Shown here one piece after another: positions 57,671-64,000 of a DNA stretch of 64,000 bases (positions are counted from its first letter, which is position 1; each line of letters starts with the position of its first letter). The position numbers were made by a program, and so were the translations under genes. The notes beneath the pieces are model-generated. The model made no database searches. It was not told the DNA's origin and saw only the letters and a program-made list of their open reading frames with translations. The stretch spans positions 62,001-126,000 of the forward strand of contig CAKZON010000019.1 of assembly GCA_937136425.1 (NCBI GenBank). Reading direction: 5' to 3'. This stretch comes from an uncultured Crocinitomix sp. (GTDB lineage: Bacteria > Bacteroidota > Bacteroidia > Flavobacteriales_D > Crocinitomicaceae).

Positions 57671-60433
57671 ATGAATTTTAGGAAATTGTTATTTACTGCA
57701 ATAATTGGTATCGTAAATATAACTGGTTTTGCTCAACCGCATTCTGAATTTTTACTGAGCTCTTCTGGAGGATGTGTTGATGATGAAGTTACTTTTATTA
57801 ATCTTTCTTTTGGAGGTATAACAGAATATTTATGGGATTTTGGAGATGGAGAAACATCACCTCTAGTTTCTCCCACGCATGTCTATTCGGATACAGGTAC
57901 TTTCACAATTACACTAACAGTTACAGATGGTGATGGATTAACAGATGAATGGACAGAGACATATATTGTTCGGCCTCCAGTTGCAAATTTTGTTTTGGTT
58001 CCTTCAATTGGTTGTGCAATACCGCATACTGTTTTCTTTACGGATCAGTCTATTTTACCTGATACTTGGTTTTGGGACTTTGGGGACGGAAGCACATCAA
58101 CATTGCAGAATCCTGTACATAATTATACGTCTCAAGGTGAATTTATTGTAACACTTACTGTTACTGATACAATTTTTGGATGTTCTGATACTCATACTGA
58201 TACCGTTACAGTATCAATTCCTAATGCAGTAGTTGATGGAGAATTTGGTTATTTTGGTTGTGCTCCGTTGTCTGTTGATTTTGAAGAAAGTTCAATAGCA
58301 GGTGCAGTAGGAACAATTGTTTCTTGGGAATGGGATTTTGGAGATGGAACAACTTCAGATGAAGTAGCACCAACACATTTATATGATACTCCTGGAATCT
58401 ATTCTGTTTCTTTAACAGTTACGAATGATTTAGGATGTACCAGCACTGATTTTAAACCTGCATTTGTGCAGACAATTGGACCAGATGTTAATTTTGGAGC
58501 AGACGTATTTTTTGCAGATTGTCCCAGTTTAACAGTGGATTTTACGGACAGTACTATTTTTGGAGCACCAATCATTTCATGGAATTGGAATTTTGGAGAT
58601 GGTGGTTCATCTGGCTTGCAAAACCCAACGCACACGTTTACTGAATTTGGAGATTTTGATGTGTCTTTAACAGTGCATGACATAGACGGGTGTTCACGTA
58701 CACTAACTTTTAATGATTACATCAGTGTAAAAGATACGATTCCACCGATTTTTGACACATGCCCAGCTGATCAAACGGAATCTTTGTCTGCTACTTGTGA
58801 TTTTATTTTGCCAGACTATTCATTATTAGCATTGGCAAGTGATAATTGCACAGATCCATTAGTGATTACTCAAACTCCTAGCCCTGGTACAATAATAACC
58901 GCAAACCAGCTAATTACCCTGGAAACAATGGATGAGCAAGATAGTATTGCAACGTGTACATTTACCGTGTTTTTGTTTGATGATATTAATCCTACAATTT
59001 CTTGTCCTCCTAATCAAAATGTAAGTTTTGATAGTGATTGTGAGTATACAATATTGGATTATACAGGTATGGCAACGGCAACAGATAATTGTTTGACTCC
59101 AACTATTACACAGTCGCCGAGTGCAGGCACAGTAATAACTGCAACTGAAACAATTACTCTTACTGCAACAGATACCGCAGGAAATACAATGACTTGCACT
59201 TTTGATGTTATTCCTGTAGATGACATTGCACCAACCATTGAATGCCCTGCAGACATTACAGTTAATACTGATGTAGGAATTTGTGGAGCAACAGTTGCAT
59301 ACGGCATTCCTGTAGGTGAAGATAATTGTGCGGCCATTACAACATTAACAGCTGGTTTAACTAGCGGTAGTCTTTTTCCAGTTGGTTCAACAACTAATAC
59401 TTATGAAGTGGAGGATGGTGTAGGATTAGCTGCAACTTGCTCGTTTAATGTTATTGTTATTGACAATGAAAACCCCGAATTAATTTGTGGAGATGATATA
59501 ACGGTAGATAATGAATTTGGAGAATGCTCTGCAACAGTAACCTTTACTGATCCTATATTTAGTGATAATTGCGGAACAACTGGATTAGTTCAAACAAGTG
59601 GTATCGCAAGTGGAGAAGAATTTCCAATAGGAACCACAACCAATACGTTTGAAATTACAGATGAATCGGGTAATTCAACTACTTGTTCATTTGACGTAAT
59701 AGTGGAAGATAATGAGAACCCAACAATTATTTGTCCTGCTAACATTGAAACTTGTGAAAGTACTGTGAATTTTGCTGACCCAACATTTATGGATAATTGT
59801 GGTGGTTTGGTATTAACATTGACAGAAGGTTTAGCATCTGGTAGTGAATTTCCTGTTGGTACAACAACTAATGTTTATGTGGTGACAGATCCTTCAGGAA
59901 ATCAAACTTCTTGCACATTTGATATTACACGGAATCCAATTCCTGCTATTGTAGGCGGAATTGATGAAACAATTAATGCTGGCGATAGCGTGGAGCTTGG
60001 ACCGGTTGCGCCATTAGCATCTGTTTTTGAATGGGCTCCAATTCATGGGTTAAGTGATCCTTCTATCCTAAACCCCATGGCATCTCCAGAGGAAACAACA
60101 ACCTACGTTTTAACCGTAACAACACCAGAAGGTTGCCAAAATTCAAAAGAATTAACCGTTAGCGTCAATTTAGAGATTTTGATTAATAATTATATGAGTC
60201 CTAATGGAGATGGAAAAAATGATACTTGGATTATTAAAGGCGCTTATATTTTAGATGAATGTGAAATTCAAATCTATGATAGTTGGGGGAATAAAATTTA
60301 TGAAAGCACAGGTTATGAAAACAATTGGGATGGAACGCGTGAAGGAGATCCTTTACCCCCTGGTGTTTATTATTACGTCATTGCATGTGGTAGTGATGAT
60401 CCTTTGACAGGGAGTATTACTTTAATCCGATAA
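57671..60433 (+). CDS. PKD/HYR-repeat adhesin with T9SS type B sorting domain
   Basis: 920 residues with a signal peptide (ends NITGFAQ). Four PKD domains at about 30-360 have the WDFGDG signature (LWDFGDGETSPLV, WFWDFGDGSTSTLQ, WEWDFGDGTTSDE, WNWNFGDGGSSG). They are followed by about five HYR-type domains to about 750 (TAGNTMTCTFDV, DIAPTIECPADITVN, ENPTIICPAN). The last about 85 residues are a type B sorting domain (NYMSPNGDGKNDTWI, IYDSWGNKIYES, PPGVYYYVI). It is an extracellular adhesin. The next gene, one base after its stop, encodes a PorP-OmpA fusion that is the obvious surface partner. The 108-base upstream gap holds the direct repeats. Confidence 0.92.
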   Translation: MNFRKLLFTAIIGIVNITGFAQPHSEFLLSSSGGCVDDEVTFINLSFGGITEYLWDFGDGETSPLVSPTHVYSDTGTFTITLTVTDGDGLTDEWTETYIVRPPVANFVLVPSIGCAIPHTVFFTDQSILPDTWFWDFGDGSTSTLQNPVHNYTSQGEFIVTLTVTDTIFGCSDTHTDTVTVSIPNAVVDGEFGYFGCAPLSVDFEESSIAGAVGTIVSWEWDFGDGTTSDEVAPTHLYDTPGIYSVSLTVTNDLGCTSTDFKPAFVQTIGPDVNFGADVFFADCPSLTVDFTDSTIFGAPIISWNWNFGDGGSSGLQNPTHTFTEFGDFDVSLTVHDIDGCSRTLTFNDYISVKDTIPPIFDTCPADQTESLSATCDFILPDYSLLALASDNCTDPLVITQTPSPGTIITANQLITLETMDEQDSIATCTFTVFLFDDINPTISCPPNQNVSFDSDCEYTILDYTGMATATDNCLTPTITQSPSAGTVITATETITLTATDTAGNTMTCTFDVIPVDDIAPTIECPADITVNTDVGICGATVAYGIPVGEDNCAAITTLTAGLTSGSLFPVGSTTNTYEVEDGVGLAATCSFNVIVIDNENPELICGDDITVDNEFGECSATVTFTDPIFSDNCGTTGLVQTSGIASGEEFPIGTTTNTFEITDESGNSTTCSFDVIVEDNENPTIICPANIETCESTVNFADPTFMDNCGGLVLTLTEGLASGSEFPVGTTTNVYVVTDPSGNQTSCTFDITRNPIPAIVGGIDETINAGDSVELGPVAPLASVFEWAPIHGLSDPSILNPMASPEETTTYVLTVTTPEGCQNSKELTVSVNLEILINNYMSPNGDGKNDTWIIKGAYILDECEIQIYDSWGNKIYESTGYENNWDGTREGDPLPPGVYYYVIACGSDDPLTGSITLIR

Positions 60434-60434
60434 A

Positions 60435-61847
60435 ATGAAAATCATGAGAATTAAAACAGAAAAAATTATTCTTTTGTTAGGCTTAGTGGTTTCATTTTTT
60501 GGAAATGCCCAACAAACTAGTTTAAATACATTATACAATCAAAATGGCTATTTAATTAACCCCGCCGCCGCTGGTTTAAATAATTGTTTTTCGGCTTATT
60601 TAAACCACCGCAATCAATGGGTGGGCATTAATGAAAGTCCGGTTAGAAATGCACTAACTGTAGATGGACGCTTATTTGGCGCGCATGGAATTGGATTAGA
60701 TACCCGAATGAATCAAGCGGGCTTACTCCGTAATTTTAATATTAAACTAACATACGCCTACCACCTACAAATAACAGAAAAAGCAAAATTGAGTTTTGGT
60801 CTCTCTTTAGGAATGATTCAGCAAAGTTTTGCTTTTTCTAATGCTGTTGTAACAGATTATACCGACAATACATTGGGTGCGGGAAACCAATCAGATTTAG
60901 GATTCTCTTCTGATGCAGGATTATTGCTTTCCACGCCTAAATTAAGATTGGGATTGAGCATTCCGCAAGTTTTTGCACGCGGATTAACCACAACTTTGGG
61001 TGAAGAGACAAATGAATATAGTTTAGTGCAGCACATGGTGGTTTACGGAGCTTATGATGTGGTACAAACCGACAAGTGGACAGTTTCCCCTTCTTTATTG
61101 TATAAAAATGCGGCATTTATTGGTCATCAGGTTGATGTTAGTGTGCGTGGAGCATGGAAAAATACAATTGGATTGGGTGTTATGTATCGTACCGCTTATG
61201 GTGTTGTTGGCATGGTAGATTTAAATTTAAAAGACAAGTTTAAATTGGCCTATGGATATGGGTTTGGAGGAAATAATATAACAGGAATGTCCAGTGGCTC
61301 GCATGAAATTATGTTGGGAATTAAATTGTGTCGTAAATCAATACCAATAGTTGAGGAAGAAGTGGTGGAGGAACTTGTTCAAGACACAATTGTAGAAAAA
61401 ATTGAACCACCAATTATTGAGGAGGTTACGGATACTGTAATTGAAGAAATTATTGAGCCAATTAAATGGCAAATGGATTTGGACTCTTTGAATAAAGCTT
61501 ATCAAGAAGAAGAAAAGATTTTGACATATGAGCTTAATTCAGCTTCTGATATTAATTCTAATAATGAATCAAATGTGGTAGACGAAGTGGTCGCTATTTT
61601 GACTGAAAATCCAGATATTGATGTGTTAGTGATTGGGCATACTTGCGACATTGGATCGAATGAGCAAAATGCTGAGATTTCTAAAAAACGTGCTGAAGCT
61701 ATTCAAGAACAGCTGTTGGCTAAAGGAATTAATCCCAATCGAATTCGGATTGATTATAAAGGAGAAACAAAACCGCGTGTTTCCAATTCTTCAGATGTTA
61801 ATCGCCGAAAGAATAGAAGAGTTGCATTTACATTTGAGCGAAAATAA
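60435..61847 (+). CDS. PorP/SprF-OmpA fusion protein
   Basis: 470 residues with a signal peptide (LGLVVSFFGNAQ). Residues about 25-310 are a PorP/SprF barrel (SLNTLYNQNGYLINPAAAGL, then HRNQWVGINESPVRNALT). A Glu/Val/Ile-rich linker at about 315-350 (EEEVVEELVQDTIVEKIEPP) is probably a periplasmic spacer. About 370-470 is an OmpA peptidoglycan-binding domain (IDVLVIGHTCDIGSNEQNAE, RIRIDYKGETKPR, NRRKNRRVAF). At 1617-4806 the same two functions are separate adjacent genes. It would attach the upstream adhesin and anchor the complex to peptidoglycan. Confidence 0.92.
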   Translation: MKIMRIKTEKIILLLGLVVSFFGNAQQTSLNTLYNQNGYLINPAAAGLNNCFSAYLNHRNQWVGINESPVRNALTVDGRLFGAHGIGLDTRMNQAGLLRNFNIKLTYAYHLQITEKAKLSFGLSLGMIQQSFAFSNAVVTDYTDNTLGAGNQSDLGFSSDAGLLLSTPKLRLGLSIPQVFARGLTTTLGEETNEYSLVQHMVVYGAYDVVQTDKWTVSPSLLYKNAAFIGHQVDVSVRGAWKNTIGLGVMYRTAYGVVGMVDLNLKDKFKLAYGYGFGGNNITGMSSGSHEIMLGIKLCRKSIPIVEEEVVEELVQDTIVEKIEPPIIEEVTDTVIEEIIEPIKWQMDLDSLNKAYQEEEKILTYELNSASDINSNNESNVVDEVVAILTENPDIDVLVIGHTCDIGSNEQNAEISKKRAEAIQEQLLAKGINPNRIRIDYKGETKPRVSNSSDVNRRKNRRVAFTFERK

Positions 61848-61941
61848 GATTTGAGCTGAGAATGTGTACTTTATCTTTAAGTAAGGTCGAATAAGGCGTC
61901 TTTATTTGCTATATTTATTAGTTGATTTAAATCAATAATAA

Positions 61942-64000
61942 ATGAGTCAAATAACAACATTAATTAAAGGGCATAATTTAGAGGAGATATTCAAATTTGT
62001 AGAGTCTTTAGAGGATAATGAGAGGGCTAACCTTCAAAAAGAATTAGCGGAAATTGATTATCAAAATTTAGATTCGAATGACGGGTTTGAATTAGAAGGA
62101 AAGGAACGAGAGGCCTTTTTTAATAATCGACAGGATAATGTTGCGGCGCTTGAGTATGCCATGCTAGTTTCGGTAAGAAATTTTGATGAATTGAAAGAGA
62201 ATTTTTCAAATGAAATGTGGCGCTTAATTTTTGGTTCGGCACGTAAAAGTGAATCTACTCGCAAGCAGAAAATTCATTTTTTTAAAAAATATCCTCCAAA
62301 TTATATCGATAAACTAATTAAGGAAACCAATACGACTTCGGTTGAGTTTAAATTGCTTTGGGAGTTTTATGAAAATGGTTGGGTGAAATTCAATGAGGAG
62401 TTTTTTGTTAACTCTCTTTTTTATGTAGAAATGTTTTCGCGTGATACTGAAAAAGACGCCGAGTTTTTAATTCAAAATCCAGAAGCTATTGAGAAGGTGC
62501 TTTTGCAGTTTTACAAATATGAAATTGATATTTTAGATATTTCAAAATGGGAGTCTAGAGAAGGTTTTCAATGTACAAAAATTCATAAATTTTGGACAGA
62601 AGTATTTTCTATTCTAATGGAGAAAGGAATTGCAATTCCAAGAGCATTAATTACAAACCTGCTCGAGTCTTTGCTTAACCATTGGAAAAAGCCGCACCTA
62701 AATTGGCACGTACAATTGATCAAGTTGCTAAAACCAACAACAAATGAATATATCGCCAATCAGAATTTACTTTTTTCAACCCTTAGTTCAGATAATAATA
62801 CAATTGTAAACTATGCCGTAAGCGCAATAAAATCAATTCATAAGCTAAAAAAATTTGATTTTGAAACTTATATTGAAAGTGTGCAAGCTTTATTTGTAAA
62901 TGAAAAGGTCAATAAATCGATTCTTGCTTCATTAAAAATAATGGATTTTGGTGCGCAAAATGATGAGACATTAAAAGAGCTTATGGCGGAGCAACTTTGT
63001 TTAGGTCTGGTATCTCCAAATTCTGAAATTCAGTATGAGTTTGCCAGCCGAATTGTAAAGTTTAGTGCTGCAGATAAATTGGAGGAATTAGTTGCGCCAT
63101 ATACATCTTATTTAAAGTCAAAATCTAAAGAGGTTTTAGGAGTAGGAAAAAATGTTGAAGCAAATGCGGTGGAATTGGTTGCGAATGAAATTGAAATATC
63201 AGAAATTCCATATCCTAAAAACTGGGAAGAACTATTGCAGCATATTTCTGAAACATTAAGAACTAGAAATGCGGCAGATATGGATGTGCTAATAGAAAGC
63301 ATTGTTCAATTAAAGGACCAACTTCCGCCCAATTATCAAAAACAGCTTAGTTCTTATAAAAAACAAACGTCAAGAGAGTGGTGGGATTCGTTAATGAGAG
63401 ATTTTTCTAATTTCTTTCAAAATTGGGTTAAAAATTCAGATGCATATCAAACTCAAACCTATAATTCTAATCCTACAAGGTTGCCCTATTTAAGTAATAA
63501 GTTTATTCAAGCATTTAATAAATTAAAAGCAAATGATAAACTGCCTTTTTTAGCAACGCCAACACATACACCCTGCTATGTTCATCCAGAGGCTTTAGTT
63601 GACAGACTTTTGGCATATGAAAAGGCGAATGCAAAGGTTGATTGGATGGATTTAACCATTGCTTGTAATCGAATTTTAAAGGATGTTTCTTGTAGTAGTT
63701 TTGCTGATAAAGCCAATGAACTTAATGGTAGCTATGCAAAAGCAGTTAATTACTTAATTGGAAATTCAACTGTAATTGAACTTACCATTGATGGCAAAGC
63801 TGTTACGGATGATGTTTTGAATTTATGGGCGCAAATAGCAAGAACAAAAAATGTAGATGGAATTTATAATGAGTTTAAAGGGACTGCTCTTGAAGGTTTA
63901 CAAAGTGTTGTTCGCCCACTTGACTTAGATTTTGAAATTGTAAAAACCACAAGTGATAGTTATACATGGTATTCCTTAGATTTAGATCAGAAATGGAATT
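61942..64000 (+). CDS. DUF6493-like protein, 3' partial
   Basis: The frame opens at the ATG at 61942 and is still open at the window end, giving 686 codons. The protein is cytoplasmic-looking and mostly helical, with no signal peptide. An early segment ALEYAMLVSVRNFDELKE and a later LATPTHTPCYVHPEALVDRL at about residues 532-551 resemble DUF6493, a large Bacteroidota protein often linked to WGR/SWIM genes. Those neighbours would lie beyond the window, so the link cannot be seen. Family assignment is from memory of the pattern. The function is unknown. Confidence 0.65.
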   Translation, partial: MSQITTLIKGHNLEEIFKFVESLEDNERANLQKELAEIDYQNLDSNDGFELEGKEREAFFNNRQDNVAALEYAMLVSVRNFDELKENFSNEMWRLIFGSARKSESTRKQKIHFFKKYPPNYIDKLIKETNTTSVEFKLLWEFYENGWVKFNEEFFVNSLFYVEMFSRDTEKDAEFLIQNPEAIEKVLLQFYKYEIDILDISKWESREGFQCTKIHKFWTEVFSILMEKGIAIPRALITNLLESLLNHWKKPHLNWHVQLIKLLKPTTNEYIANQNLLFSTLSSDNNTIVNYAVSAIKSIHKLKKFDFETYIESVQALFVNEKVNKSILASLKIMDFGAQNDETLKELMAEQLCLGLVSPNSEIQYEFASRIVKFSAADKLEELVAPYTSYLKSKSKEVLGVGKNVEANAVELVANEIEISEIPYPKNWEELLQHISETLRTRNAADMDVLIESIVQLKDQLPPNYQKQLSSYKKQTSREWWDSLMRDFSNFFQNWVKNSDAYQTQTYNSNPTRLPYLSNKFIQAFNKLKANDKLPFLATPTHTPCYVHPEALVDRLLAYEKANAKVDWMDLTIACNRILKDVSCSSFADKANELNGSYAKAVNYLIGNSTVIELTIDGKAVTDDVLNLWAQIARTKNVDGIYNEFKGTALEGLQSVVRPLDLDFEIVKTTSDSYTWYSLDLDQKWN

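Overview
The window looks like chromosome from a free-living member of the Bacteroidota, most likely Flavobacteriales (inferred; no rRNA or tRNA gene is present to confirm it). The evidence is AT-rich DNA, PorP/SprF-type proteins, type IX secretion (T9SS) sorting domains of types A and B, FecR/STN/TonB-receptor signalling, GIN (DUF2807) lipoproteins, a hybrid two-component regulator ending in an AraC domain, and one promoter of the Bacteroidota TTTG-N19-TAnnTTTG type. I see no phage, insertion sequence, CRISPR array or tRNA.

Layout. 1-1035: end of a PPK2 polyphosphate kinase gene and a small secreted repeat protein. 1040-10685 (minus): a giant type-B T9SS adhesin, a PorP/SprF protein, a PD40/OmpA protein and a SiaB/DUF6272-like ATPase-fold protein. 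10936-19526: an ECF sigma / FecR signalling locus with an unusual STN-domain surface-repeat protein, a TonB-dependent receptor and a GIN lipoprotein. 19643-22259: a Crp-like regulator, an alpha/beta hydrolase and a cNMP-like/SpoIIE phosphatase. 22339-22947: a DUF2911 lipoprotein.

23187-27555 is a tightly coupled three-gene operon of an alpha/beta-hydrolase-like protein, a caspase-family protease and an unknown protein. 27556-30241 holds three envelope genes. 30361-39601 (minus) is a ten-gene operon of mostly unrecognised cytoplasmic-looking proteins. Six of them share an N-terminal module and four of those also share a C-terminal module; the others are a protein built of about five ribosomal L7/L12-C-terminal-like units, a TPR protein, a Lys/Glu-rich coiled coil and a coiled-coil/PASTA protein. 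This operon is my best candidate for an undescribed multi-protein assembly.

39922-54415 holds a PhnA-type protein, secreted T9SS cargo (LVIVD-like, DUF4397, CotH/lamin-tail, subtilase), a second ECF sigma with an anti-sigma/beta-barrel fusion, a second GIN lipoprotein, and two small regulated units (YceI/DoxX and SRPBCC/ArsR) with visible operator-like palindromes. 54725-61847 is a hybrid kinase/AraC regulator followed by a PKD/HYR adhesin and a PorP-OmpA fusion. 61942 to the end is a partial DUF6493-like gene.

Regulatory links visible in the DNA: a 27-bp element (ATAGGGG, 15 bases, GTGTC) lies 27-30 bases before the start codons of both GIN lipoprotein genes and the TonB receptor gene, which suggests one ECF regulon spanning more than 36 kb. 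A pair of 17-bp direct repeats follows the hybrid regulator gene and precedes the PKD/HYR adhesin gene.
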